In this document: positions 46,601 through 59,830 of the stretch, one piece after another
How positions within the stretch are numbered: position 1 is the first letter of the stretch
Layout of the letters: each line of letters opens with the position of its first letter
The notes under the pieces: model-generated
What the model saw: only the letters and a program-made list of their open reading frames with translations
Databases searched by the model: none
What the model was told of the DNA's origin: nothing
Source: Drosophila miranda
Taxonomy: Eukaryota; Arthropoda; Insecta; Diptera; Drosophilidae
Direction: 5' to 3'
Assembly (NCBI RefSeq): GCF_003369915.1
Contig: NC_046677.1
Location: 21,160,913 to 21,224,912 of the forward strand
Length of the DNA: 64,000 nucleotides
Translations under genes and position numbers: made by a program

Positions 46601-49600
46601 CATTTCATGAATTGAAAGCGCCGCGCAGGTAAGACCCCTGCCCTCCCCTCGACTTGTTTGCTGTTTGGCTGTCCATTGTTTGGTTTTCCTTTCGGGTGGA
46701 AGCAGGCTGGGCTGCTGGAAAATGTCATTCAAGTTGCCAGGCAAGTTGACAAATTTGTCAACTGATATGGATATGGAAGCGTACTAGTCCTCTGAATCGA
46801 GGGGGGCTAAGGCCACGGCAAACATGTGTAGATTTATGGGTTAAAGCCCCTCTTCTTTCCTCTGATTGTTGTCTGCCATGGTTTGCATATGCATGAAGAG
46901 CTCCATGGCTCTGATCGGTGGAGAGGAGAACGTGAGGCGTGCGTGACACGAGTCACGAGTCACGAGTGTGGGATTCGTTAAAGATGAAATTTTGTTAAAG
47001 TGATACGAACATGAAATGCGTCTCATTACTTTGCTTTGCAGATACATTTTTTGGCATTAATTTTGGCCTTAAAGCTCTTTTTACAATACAAATTTCTTCG
47101 CTTTTCATTTCTGTTTCCTCTGAGAGCAGGAAAGGAAGGTACTAGGGCTGGTCCGATAGTTCCTTTTCCATCAAGCTTTTTATATTATCTTTCTATATTT
47201 ACCTACCTCCCAAATGAGTTCTTCGTGACTTTACTGCCTATCACGCATCCATCTCCAATGCTTGGCATTGCCTACTGTTTCCTCTTCGGAAACCTCATGT
47301 TTATTTGCGGTTTAAGTGTTATTTGTTGATGGTGGCCCATGTCTATGTCTGTGCCACGTCTCAAGTTCAGTTCACACGCTTTCACTGGATTCGAAGCGTC
47401 AATTTGAATTTGATGTCAGTCAGGCAACACTTTGATAGATAAGGCCACAAGGAAAAGCCACACCGTCAAACCCTGCATAATTAGCAGGTCCACAAAACTC
47501 AAACTCAAACTGGAACTGGAACTGGAGTGAAGTGGTGTGGTGTGGTGGTTATCCATGTGGCCTAACACTCACTGTGGTACAACGTGGGTTATCTGGGGAC
47601 CGCGTGGCTTCTGTGAAAACGGCTTCCACGTTTGATGGCGGCGGCGGCATGCCCAACAAATTGCCGCTAATGAGGCGCACCAATGTTGCCCCCGTTTAAT
47701 TAAAACCATAAAAAGCATCGGCTGCGAGTTGGAGTTCGAGTTCGGCTTACCTCAGAGGTGCTCCGACTCTGGCTCTGCTCTGGTTCTCGTCAGCGGGGGG
47801 TTTGGCCTCTGGCTCCGATACGGTTCCGCTGAAAGGACTCCTGGGAATCATTGCAATCGCTGTATGCCTTTGATGATGTTGTTGTTATGGAGTGCCAAGA
47901 ATTTGACTGCAAAGGAAATGCATTTTTTGTTTGAAAATGGGTTGTTACATGTGTAAGACGATTGCTTGATTAATTGGTGTATCCATCAAAGAAATGTTAG
48001 AAAACGAAAGGAAAGCGAAAAGAACCACTGGATTTCTTGAGCAATAAAATTCCCCCATGACTCTTGTTCTCTAATCAAACTCTAGCGAAATTCAATTTAT
48101 TAATATATTATCAATCCCACATTCCATTCATTGATAGCTACACCCAAACTCCCAGGGAACCCACCTGCCTGCCTGCCTGCCCAATGTTTCTCCCCAAAAT
48201 CTAATCGACACAACATTTTTCAGCCGAATTTTTCCACAGATAAATGTCGTTCCCAGGCAAGCAAAAAAATGCCAAGAGCTTGCCCCAGCATGGGCTTGTC
48301 AACAGCCACAATGAATCGTAAATCAATGAACGGTGCTCTTGTACGCACACAATTCACCCTCACTGTTCTTCTAGACGTTGGCCATTGGCCGGACGGCTGA
48401 CCTGCCTCATAAAACATTGAAAATTATGATTTAACGCAAATTTTTGTAATTAATCTTGACAAATAAAGGCGGCCGGCGGGCAGTGCGGGTAACGTGGAGT
48501 GGTTTGTGGCAACTGGCAAGTGGCAAGTGGCATCTTCATCTTCATATGTTGCACGGCTCCTTTGGGTTGCGCGCGGGCATAAATCTTTTCTCCACTTCTA
48601 GACGAGGCTTGGGCTTGAGTCTGAGCTTGGGTTTGGGCTTGGGATTGGGCCTCACCTGATCATCATCATCATCATTATCCTTCATTACGTTGGCCGAACC
48701 GGTTGGAGGTTTCTTTTGCAACTTTATTTTTGTGTTTTTTTGCAAAAATATTTCATAATTGTGCCAAGCTATGCAGTTTTTTTCACTTTATTCTCTTCTT
48801 TTTTTTTGGTTAAAATATGGCCTTTTAAGAGGCAGAGACAAACAGAGACAGAGAGAGGGAGAGAGAGAGCGAGTGAGAGAGCGGGTGAGAGAGTGACCTT
48901 TGTGGAGACTCAATCTTAATTATACGTTTTTGGACCGGGGGGCTCACGACAAGCCCGATGACGACCAGTAGCAATTATTACCTGCAACACTCAACACTCA
49001 TCATTCAGACACACACACATCCAGCCAGCCAACCAGCCAGTCAGCCAGCCAGCAGCAACAACAAGAAAGCAGAGAGCTGCAGAATGATATATGACCATAT
49101 TGCGTATACGCCACCAGGGACAGCCGCAGAGATAGAGATTGAGATGGAGAGAGAGAACTAATTGCAGACAACCTGAAGCTGTCATTAAATCCAATGCAAC
49201 ATCATACTTAATCCCTCCCCAAAATACACCGACAACTTCCTACTCCCCAAAGATTTGAGTGCCCCACATGATACGCTTTTCCGAGTATGGCATGTTTGCC
49301 ATAAAAACGACGGATCTTCCTAAGGGTATCCAAAGCTTCTGCTACCGAATCTAGCCTTCTTTTCTTCTTTGGAGTGTCTAATCTGATTTGCTGGAATTCA
49401 GCTTTTGAGCGGCTACCATACAATCTTTTGTGTACTATTAAAAATATTTTTATGATTTGTTGGCTCTCGCACGATGCGTCAGTGGTTTTTTTTTTTTTGG
49501 GCGCGAGGTCTGCTCGATTTTCGTTTATGTATTTGTTTTTTTTTTGTGGGGGTCTGGTCTGGTCTGTTCGTACTTTTCTTGTTTTGTCAGCAAAGTAAAT

Positions 49601-52000
49601 AAAGTGAAATAAAAAACGTGACTGTTACGAAAAAGTCGTGTATGTGATTTTTGTTTTGTCTGTTATTTTCGTTTATTTTTGTTCAGATACTCGTATTGTA
49701 CGTGTATTGCTTTTCTGGTTTCAAGTAGTTGACAGTGAGCGAGAGAGAGAGAGAGGTAGGGCCACAATGTACTCTACCTATAGTCATCCCGAGCCCCGAA
49801 CAATGCGCACAATTTTCAATGCGTTGGCAAAGCGTTGGTTGGTTGGGCCCATTGTCTGACTGGCTCTAATTTTTGTATTTTTTTGCTTACTTTTTTGTAT
49901 CTGCTGTGAGCTTGGTGTCGTGTCGAAATTTATATTAATTACTAAGGCACACACACGAAACCAAACCATCTTTTTTCTCTTCTTCATTAGCAGTTGAACA
50001 AAAGCTGATGAGCAGCTTAAAGGCCTACCTACCATCTCGGGAATGGGGGGTATCTATCTTCTTAAAGATAGAACAAAATTCTCATTCTTCATAGACTATA
50101 ACCAGTTCTGTCTCGCAATCGATGAACTTCACAAATCAATCGAAACGGATCTCGACATTCACCAAGCATTCTACGAGTATGTATCTTTAATTATTGATGG
50201 CTTTAACAGACTAACCGCCATATTTACTATCTGCCAGATCTACCATTCTCTTTGCCTCTCTTTTGTTCGATAAGTTGCGCCACGCTCCACGTACAATCTC
50301 TTTTGGTGTTGTTTTTACAACCTTTGCTGTAAGTTATAGATTTTTAAGATTTTATTGGGTGATCTTTGATCTGACTGTTATCTGGATATCTAAGGTGTGT
50401 AGCCTTTGGTTGAATGGTTCGATCTTTTCAACCTGTAAGAGGGCATTTTCATTTTCCTTACAATGCTACTCCCCATATAGGATCCCCTGCCATTACCAAC
50501 CAATTTCTTTTCTAAATTCTTTCCACAAACACTATTTTACCACCGAAGAGAGGCAATCAAAAGGCTGAAGATCAGCTTCTGCTGTGTACCAGACCCTGGT
50601 TTGGTTCTGGTTTGGTCTTTGGTCTTTTATAGTGAAGTGTAGTGTAGTCTAGTGGTTACTCCTCCACACAGCGATCACAATGACGGTGTTCTTCGGCCCC
50701 TCGAAATATCAGGCCGCCCATGTCCATATTTAGACAGCGCACAACGATCTCTATGGTCTCCGACTAGCCGGGAATTGCGCGGTTTTTCGAGTCTTGTTGC
50801 GTGGGTGCAGCCTTAGAGACTCAGAGACTCAGAGAGAGAGATATCAGAGCTCCTCGTACCAACCAAAAAGAAAGAAAAAAGGGGAAAAATACAACAGAAA
50901 GAAAACACAGCAATTTATGTTCGTTTGCCCGGCTTGACTTGACTTTGGTTGGTCTGGCTTTTAAGGCAGGGCCTGGGACTGACCAGATCGATCTCTACCT
51001 GTACCTCTACCTGAACCTGTACCGGTAGTCTCCTCCTCTTACTCCGCTTCGTGCCTCGCTCCCTCTATGTAGCAGTCTCTGTTTAATATTCGATAGTTAA
51101 TCAATTAACTAACATAATTTCGTGCAAAACTAATTAACTACCTCTGGTCCGGACAAATGTTTGCTGTCAAGAGCATTTAGTGTCATTCATTTTGCGTTCA
51201 AGCGCGGCACGGTGCGGCGCCCACTTGGACACGGAAAAAACTTGTTTTCTGCCTCCCCGTATCGCATCCCATCCACCCATCCACCCATCCCAGCCACCCA
51301 GCAACTACTCATCCCGGACTAAACTCTGGATTTTAATTTGTTTGAATTTAATAAGTTTTCTCGAGAAAAGCAATAGGAAAACGTATCCGCCGCTTTTAGG
51401 GCGAAATCAAAAATCAATACATAATTCTTTTGACATGCCAATCGCACATTTGTGGCATGCAACCAGCAACCAGCAACTTGCAACAACAACATGTTTGCCC
51501 GACTCATTGAGATAAAAATGTGCAATGTGCCGGGGAGATCGATCCACCAGAGCCCCGGAGTGTGAGGCAGATAGGGCGGCAGATGGAGGCTGAAGCGGAG
51601 GCTTGCAACAAAACGACGACAAGGCAGGCAACATAGGCAACACTGGCGCAACAGTTGCAACCGTTCAAGCTGCACCTTCAACACACACCACACACCGTAC
51701 ACCAGTAGGAGAGCAGGAGGATACAAAAACAAAAAACAGGATGAAAAAAAAAACAAAAAGCTGACATCCCAACTTTGAGGCTAAGGAAAAAGTGAAATCT
51801 GCTAGAATTGATCTTGTGGGGAGTCGAAGTCATCGTCGTCGTCGGCGTCGTCGGTTGTTGGGTTCGTCGGTTGTGGTCGAGACTCCAATGGGCACCAAAA
51901 AAACTGGTTTACACATCTGGCAAAGAAGTTAGCCCAACGGCAGAAAAGCTAACCCATGAACAGTGGAACTGTGATTCCAGATGTGCCCTCAAATTGAAAG
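46601..52000. other. Non-coding stretch
   Basis: No confidently supported gene. GGGCTT-type hexamer array at 48606-48651; GAGA-rich patch at about 48845-48890; AG run near 49741-49754. Two ORFs have a somewhat coding-like composition (49208-49423 minus and 50043-50273 plus) but no recognised homology; the first lacks an in-frame ATG. Confidence 0.45.
48606..48651. repeat. GGGCTT hexanucleotide repeat
   Basis: Imperfect six-base period GGGCTT/GAGTCT/GGGTTT units. Confidence 0.65.
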
Positions 52001-55000
52001 AAAAGGGTACCTTAAAATCAATGCAAAAGATTTACAAGACTTATAGAATTTTTGAATAATATTTATGGGCCATTTAGTGAGAAGATCCTCCCTGCATAAG
52101 TTCTAACTAAAAATCAAATCTTTTCTGTAATATTTGTCAAACTTTCATCTGCCTTTCGACCACTGTGGCTTGGGGTTAGCTCTTCTTCGGCGAGGTCTCA
52201 GTTGCAGTCTCTCAGCCAGAGCCTTTCATTCGCTGTCAGCATCAATTGAGCCAGCTCTACACCGCAAAAGCCTTGCCCTCGCCTTCGCCTTCGCCTTCTT
52301 CGCCCTCTGGTGCTCTCGTACACTCGTACTCTGGTACTCTGGCTGTAGAAGCATCTTCTGGGTCCTCTGGCAAGAGCCATTCAGAGCCAAGATATATGAG
52401 CCAGTGCTATGTTGTGACTGCTGCCCGCTGTGCACCTGTGCCCAAAGAAGAACTGGGGGATGAGGATGTGAGGATGAGCCTCTCAGCCTGCTCTGCTCTG
52501 CTCTGAAGGTGAGGCTGAAGATGTTGCGTTTGCTTGGAGATGAGCAGGCGGAATGGAATGGACTTTTAAATGTTGCCATTTGTTGCGTGAAAACGCAACC
52601 GGTAGCCCAAAAACGTTCAGGCATTGCCGATTGCCGTTGAGGAGGGTTCAGGTTTAGGTTCAGGTTTTGGGTTTTGAGTTTGAGTTTAAGTTCGAGTTCC
52701 TTTCAGCTATTAGGCAACGTTTTCTCATCACTGATCCTCAGTCTCCTCGTTGCATGCCCAGCGGCGATCATTAACGCCAACGGTTTTTGCGGCGCTTTGA
52801 ACAACATTTTACAACTTCTCCCGAAAAGCAGAAGCAGCAGCAGCAACAGCAACAGCAGCCAGAGCACTAGCAACATCGACAAAAAGGTCAGCTACCGTCA
52901 GCAGAAACAAACATACGAGTACTGCTCGTATAAAAAAAATAACATAAAAATAAGATAGAGACAGGGACAGGGAGCAAAGAGAGAGAGAGAGACACTGCTG
53001 TTCTGGGGCCATTCCAGGAAACCCAACAACTTTTTTAAAAGTGCCCCGAACAGAAAACAGGGAAAACAGAACAAGTGACAAGCCACTTGAATGGGAAAGA
53101 AACCTTTGGCCAGTCAACCTAATAAAAATGTTGTGGCTGTGGCTATGGCTATGGCTGTGGCTGTGGCTGCGGCTGCGGCTGCTGTTGGGAACTGCCTGCC
53201 ACTGGGGGGTTTAAGCGGAAGAGAGGTACGGCAGGCAGTCCGATTTTGGTCAACTTCCCAAAAACAGTTTTGGAATTAGCTTGAAAATAATGATGTAAGC
53301 AAATCCGTTTTGCTGAAATGGTAGCTCTTTCCAGAGACCAGAGACCAGAGACCATTTGTCAGCCCCGTCGGGCCAAACTGTCAGATCACCGAACATGACC
53401 ACGAGTGGTCTGCCACGAGTGGCGAGTGGCCTAGGCCTAGGCCTATCCTATCATCAGCCAGATTATAAGTAGATTCTATGTCGGATTTGTGTGTGTTTAA
53501 GACGCTCTCAAAGTCGCTCTGTTGCATGCTGTTGATGATGTGGATGTGGCTGCTATTGCTGCTGCTGCAGAAGTCGCTGATGTGTTGACCCGCTGGCAAT
53601 TATCACCCAGAGCCGCTGGGGCTGACAGGTGGCGGTATTCACACGGACCTCGAGTGGAGAGTGAACCCTGAGAGCCTCTCACACTCCACCAACTTGACTG
53701 CAATTAGACATGCACAACGGCCAGCGAGAGATAGAGAGGAAGCCAAGGATACCGACCATGGGAGCCAGCCATGCTGGCCCGGAGATTGCCGAGGAGCACT
53801 TAGGGGTCAACAGACCTCCGGCAGACTCTGTCGGTTCTGACTGCCCTGATGGATTGCCAGGGACTTGAGATATTCCACTCTCTTGGTATCTCTCCCGGTT
53901 CTGTTCGGTTCGGTTCCGTTCGGTTCGGCTTGGGTCGCTGCTGGCCCTCTCTGGTGGTTTGGCACATCACACAAATCACGCACTTTTTATTTGCCAGAGC
54001 GGATGAGGCGGCCTTTTAAGGCTGCATCATGAGTTTGCAAATTGTTGTTGCTGCCGGTTGGACTTGGTTTCCTGCTGCAACTTTATGGCAATGAGTATGG
54101 GGCATGTCGGTGCCACTGGCAGTGGCAGTGGCAAAGGCAGTGGCTGGTACTGGCACTGGTACTTGGTGGTGGTGGCTCTCTGCTCTGATCGCTCTGGGTC
54201 ATTTTCTGTGTGAGGATGAAGATGAAGTCAAGGCAAATGCAACATGAAACCTGTGAGCGCAAGGAACATAAGGTGTCCCAGCAACAACTGCATGCCAGGC
54301 CCCACGAGATCATGAGAGGGAATCAATCGACTAAAGGTTACTCTAGCAATCATTAAATTACTGGATTTTCTAGGAATAGCCACTTTAAAATCACGTTTAA
54401 AAGAGAATATATATTTGCTTTAGTTCCCGATTTATAAGGATTTCATTGAAATGGTATCTCCAGAATGCGTTTAAAATTCGAAATCAATCAAGACGAGATT
54501 TAGCATCTATAAACGAGATTTTACTGTCTCTAGAATTTGTTTTTATATTACCATTTCCAAATGGGTTTACAATCCTCTGGCTATCCTCATATACCCTTCA
54601 AGACCTCTGCCTCTACCCTAACCGAAACCAGTTACTGCTCACTGCTTACTGCTTACTGCTTACTGTGCTCCTGTGGCATGCTGTAATTGATATTGCAACT
54701 GTATGCGTTGAGCGGGTCAGAAAGAGAAGAGAGAGAGATACATATAGATAGAAGGAGACGAGACGAGGCGATCGTTCGTGGGTTCTTTCGCCTGGCTGGC
54801 CGTCTTTCGCTGTTCGTCTTCGATCTGGCCCTGGTCCCGGTACACTGGTACTCTGGTACTGCCGGCACTCACACGTGTTGCTAATGAGACATAACTCAAG
54901 CATCAAGCATCAAGATCAGCTTTAGCTTTGCTCTGGCCTGGTCTGGCCTGGCCTGGCCCTGGTGTCTGTCTTGTGATAACCTAATAAAGTCATAGCAATT

Positions 55001-56600
55001 AAAGCTCTCTCAGATATATGTATATACATATATACACAGACTCTGTACAACTTGTTTGGCAATATCTGTCCCGAGCGGAGACTCAAAAATAAAAGTTGTC
55101 CAAAAAGCCAAAAAAATAAAATGATGTCACTCGATGCCCCCGATGCCTCGGCTCGCAATTATAGCCAACACTCCACGAGCACTGAGCAGCTCACTGAGGC
55201 TGCCTTTTATTATATCATTTTTTTTTGTTATAAACTTTACTCTTTTTTTTTTCCTTTGAGAGTGTTTTTGTAATATACTTCTTTTTTCTTTGTGGGCCGT
55301 GTTACCTTTTCTGTGGCTGTGTGTGTGTGTGGGGGGCATTCGTTTTAGGCTTTTGGAGATCTCGACTTCTTTTTAGGTCTTTTGAAAAATCATTATTTTA
55401 ATCGTTTATTGACTTGTTTAAAGCGCCGGTAAATGTTTTCCATGCCATTCCGAATGCTCCTCCGAATGGCCTGCCCTGGCTACAAATTATGTGAAATGAT
55501 TGGGCAGAAAATTGAGGGATTTGTTTCCCCGCTCCATTTCTGGGTTTGCAAGTTTTGACAGCGGGAATTATGGCCTCAAAATTATTAGCGGTTTTGGGCT
55601 TTGTGCGAACGTATGAGAAGAAAGCATTGTGCCGGTTATAGGGGGGGTTTTTTTTTCTTTGAGAAGGTTCTAAAGGGAAGCACCTCAGCTCTTAATTGTA
55701 GACATTTTTGTGCTGTTTAATATGGTTACAAGGGGGCACACACTTCGCAGTGTTTCCTGGATCTATAATTTTGATTTGTATCTTTTATAAGAAATGTTTA
55801 AACCACTCCTAAAAAGAAACCTTTTAAATCCACATCTCAAAACAGAACATCAAACATAAGAAATATCACACTGTTCCGAATAGTCGTTTGATTATAGAAT
55901 TTACTTCTTATTTCAAGCCCAATCAAATTCTAGAAAATGTGCTAATCAAAAAGCTATCTCTCACTTGTGCCTATCTCCATCGTATATGTACCTACTTCCT
56001 TTGAACGAATTCTCCTACCCCGCGGTAACATATCTCTATCTAGGCCCTGCTGTTGCCAAGGTAAACTTTCGAAACCATTCGTTCGAGCTGATGCTATGAA
56101 TGGAATCAACTGTGGCTAGATCAATTAGTTTTCAATTTTTCCCTCTCTTTTTTTTCTAGCTGTGCCACAATCGATTTCAATAGATTTTCTTCGGCTATGG
56201 CCGAGAGAGATCCATTAGGTTTTCCAGCCTATGGCCGCCACGCTCTCGGTCGTCGGTGATTAATGATGATGCACCCAATAATCATAAAACCAAAAAAATA
56301 CAACAAAAACCAAAGAAAAAAACCAAACTCTATATAAATGTTTTTTAATGTTGAACTCACCTGCCCTTTTACAGGCCAAGGACATGAAAGCATCAAGCCT
56401 CGCGTCTCGTCTCGTCTCGTCGCCATCGTTTCGGTTGGTTATTTTTTGTCGACATTTTTACGATCATGGCTTTTGGGGTCTCTCGGTGAGGTGTACGAGG
56501 TATGGAATACAGCTATATGGGTATATACTCGTATACACGCGCTTCTATTAGACCTTTTGACTGTTGGCCACGCTAATTTGTGTCTAGTCTGGTCTCGTCT
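52001..56600. other. Non-coding stretch
   Basis: No supported gene. CGCCTT array (52275-52304), GGCTGT/GGCTAT/GGCTGC array (53132-53183), overlapping CCTAGG words (about 53426-53442), GGCAGT array (about 54113-54150). AT-rich towards 55.2-56.3 kb. Confidence 0.5.
53132..53183. repeat. GGCTGT-type hexanucleotide repeat
   Basis: About eight six-base units (GGCTGT, GGCTAT, GGCTGC) in direct order. Confidence 0.75.
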
Positions 56601-56608
56601 AGGCCACC

Positions 56609-56620
56609 TCTCTCTCTCTA

Positions 56621-56652
<32 letters not shown>
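56609..56652. repeat. CT run joined to a TA run
   Basis: A CT-rich tract (56609-56629) continues into about 12 TA dinucleotides (56629-56652). Confidence 0.8.
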
Positions 56653-56653
<1 letters not shown>

Positions 56654-56679
56654 CTTCATATCTGTATGGGACTCTGTCT

Positions 56680-57179
56680 CCAGTTCAGTTCCGTTCAGTG
56701 TTTTCAGCAGTTTTCAGCTATCTTTCCGCTGGAACTTTTCGTTGAAATTTGCAAGTGCTTACTAATAGAACGTTTTGTGAGTTGTGTTAATGAATTCGAG
56801 AGTTTTATTGACACTTTGCCGCTAGGTTTAGTTGGGGTTTTGTCTTTGCATTTTTCGCTCGCTGTTATTTCGTATCGGTATTAGTTGATAGATATGTCTT
56901 TTGGGTTTAAAGATATACGAGTGTATATGTATTATTTATAGGTGTGCGCCACGTTTCGTTTCTGATTGAAAATATTCTTTTGGGTTCTATTGTATTATCA
57001 GTTTATCAAACACTTTTTTTTGTTCTTTGGTATCTCTGCGATTGCTAGTTCTCTGGATGTGGGGTTCGGCTCTTGTTGCTGTTGTTGGGTGCGCGCTCTG
57101 CTCGTACGAACCGAGCGCGCCGCTGGCTGACGGTGCACTGATCAGATCGTCACAAACGTGGCCAACACGACAGGTAAGC
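56680..57179 (+). promoter_or_regulatory. Candidate promoter and first exon
   Basis: Downstream of the TA run lie two fly initiator-like words, TTCAGTT (56684-56690) and TTCAGTG (56694-56700). About 480 bp later comes a strong splice donor, CAG/GTAAGC, with the exon ending at 57173. An ATG at about 57057 opens a frame to that donor encoding 39 residues with a hydrophobic start (MWGSALVAVVGCALC), which ends in phase 0. It may be the 5' exon of a gene extending beyond the window, either non-coding or carrying a signal peptide. No partner exon is identified. Confidence 0.25.
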
Positions 57180-57289
57180 AACGTACACAAAAGCAGTCAA
57201 CAGCCAGCCAGCCACCAGGCCCCAGTCGAAGTCCGACAAACTCTCAACTCTGTAGAGTTCTCTTCAGGGCACTTTTGGATATGTATTTA

Positions 57290-57332
57290 AATATATATAT
57301 ATATATACATACATATATATATATATATATAT
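57290..57332. repeat. TA dinucleotide run
   Basis: Imperfect AT/TA dinucleotides with two ACAT interruptions. Confidence 0.75.
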
Positions 57333-57784
57333 GTATACTGTATACTGTGGGTATAGATTCCGCGTTTTGGTTTAGCTCGTTCGCCTTTGCGTTCCACTTT
57401 GCGACTTGCCAGCACTCGACGACGACAAGGGGTTTTTGTAACCTCGCAGCCAGCTTGCGACTCTCCAAATGTTCGCCGACACTCTAGTGGTCTCGCTCTG
57501 GCTGCTGCCGCGCAGCGAAGCGTATTAGCACAGGTGTAATTACCTGTTAGGCTCCCAGCTATAGCTATCTCTTTCGGCGGCCAGACAGAGAGAGAGAGAG
57601 AGAGAGCGAGAGCTTGAGCTCTTGATCGTGGTGCTCTCTTTAAGGTGAGGCCATCTCGCTTCCACAGTCGAAGAGAGCCACGCTCTTTGATCATAATGAT
57701 CATGTCTGTCGCTGACTCACACGAAAGTTGGTCTTGTGAAAAAAGCTGCCTTCTCGTAGGTCTCTTCCGACTTTTTTCTGGAGA

Positions 57785-57815
57785 ACTACTACTACTACTG
57801 CTGCTGCTGCTGCTA
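57785..57815. repeat. CTA/CTG trinucleotide repeat
   Basis: Four CTA units followed by five CTG units. Confidence 0.75.
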
Positions 57816-59803
57816 CTGTCGTTGACATTTTCGTGGCAGAGGTGCCAGCGCTGGTCACACTTCCGCTCTCCGATCATTTTTTTTAATTTGTATGGACATT
57901 ACCAAACCGTTTAAAGCAATCTTCTTAACAGCACCTATAACCGATCTGTGATCTGCAATCTCCTTATCATTATGAGCAGTTCCAACCGGAACTAGCTTCC
58001 TTTGGGCGCATTCCTTTGGGCCTTGCACAGGGCCCAATCGGATGTCCCAGCACGAGTCTAATGGGCCCTCAATCGATTAAAGGCTATTATCATTATGGAA
58101 ATGGAATCCTTTACCCCAGAGACTGGTACCTTTTAATAGTTACGAACTTCCGTCGGTTGCTTGGAGAATGTTTTTGCAACTGCAGTCATGTGGAAATCTT
58201 TTAGAGCTACTGTTAGTTCTTGGGTCGGGGTGATCTATGCTTTGATTTCGTTGGAAATAACAACAAAAATAACAACTATAAACATGAAAACGAGGTGGTG
58301 TCTTTGTGACCGAAGATGGAGGTACGCTTGCTAAAAGATTAATCTCCTATTTTGTTCAAAAACGGCAGAATCATGTTAAATGAAGTTAAAAGTAAACCAG
58401 TGAATCTTTACCTTTACCTTTACCTTTAGGAAAACTATTTCGCTAAGGGACTTACCCGGTGCCAAGAGTATATCTACAGTGAAAGCCTTTTTAGCCGCGA
58501 ATTTCCTTTTCCGGAAACTCCATTGGAAGTGGTCTTTTGACTTGAAAGTACTGGAACTTCGCTATCTGTGTATTTCAAACTTCTGTGCAGAATTATAATG
58601 CCCCCGGCAAGGGTATCAAAATACAGAGAAATAAAACAAAAACAAAAAAACAAAAAAAACTCCATTTGTCGTTTTTCATGCTGCTTAACGGAAGCAGCCG
58701 CAACCGTTAGACGAGCTGTTGCCAGCGATGCCAGCCAAATGCAATTAGTTGCAGCAACAAACTGCAGCTGCCACTGCCACAAGCTGCAAGCTGCAAGCAG
58801 CAAGCTGGGATGTGCCACTGACGCTGAGGATGGGCTGCAACAGTAACAGCAACCGCTGCAGAAGCTTCGGGCTGTTGGCTTTCCATTTGGCTAAGCAGCA
58901 GCCTAAATACGTTCTGCAAATGATCTCTGGCAAAATATAATAAAGGAAGTTGGCGAAAATACATTTATCCATCTAATGATGTGATCTCGATTCATCCTCT
59001 CTCTCAAAGAAATAGGCCAAATAGAAGAAGAGTCAAAATTAAGTGCAGCTTAAATTTACGAGTATATTCGTGTGCTATCAAAACTTTAACACAAAAAAAT
59101 AGTAGATTTATTGTTTGAATTTCTCCTTTCAGGTTGAACAAATTAGGGGTAGGGGGCTTTCGTTGGCTATAAGCTTAAACGTTTTCAATACAAATATTTG
59201 AGGTGAAATATAAAATCCAAACAAATCACTGTGTTTAAAAAATGATTGCTTAAGACTTTATCTTCATTTAAACCTATAAATTCATCAAAGTTTTCGACTA
59301 AAAATTGGAGATCTACAAATACATTTTGGAAAATAAATTATTGAAAACCCAATAACCGTTGAAGAATATATTATAGCTATATATTCAATATATTATACTA
59401 AATTAAAGCAATTATTTTGAACTTAGATTAATCCAAAATAAAATATGGAATGAGTTTGAAATTAAACTTTAGATAATTTCGTAAATTTAAAAGCCAAACG
59501 GAATTGACTGGCACATCAGTGGCTGTCGCCATGCATTGTTCTAACAAAAAACTAAAAACATTTATAGAAATGTGTATTAGAGAAACAGCTAACATGATGA
59601 AAAAACGTAACTATTATTTTGGCCAGACAACAGACGACAGACAACAGCTAACAGCTCGTTGAATACCGGCACAAAAGTCGAACTATTCGCAGCTCATGTG
59701 TTTCAGTTGTATTTGTAATTCTCTTTTATTTTTCACATACTCATCGAACCGTGACGATGCGTTGTTGTTGTTGTTGTGTCGTTGTACCTGTACCTACTAC
59801 TGT

Positions 59804-59830
59804 ATAGGTATGGGTATGGGTATGGGTATA
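59804..59830. repeat. GTATGG hexanucleotide repeat
   Basis: About four direct units of GTATGG. Confidence 0.7.

Noticed and set aside
50043..50273. 76-codon ORF with ATG on the plus strand
   Set aside because: Composition is mildly protein-like, but no homology, no splice partner and no promoter is evident.
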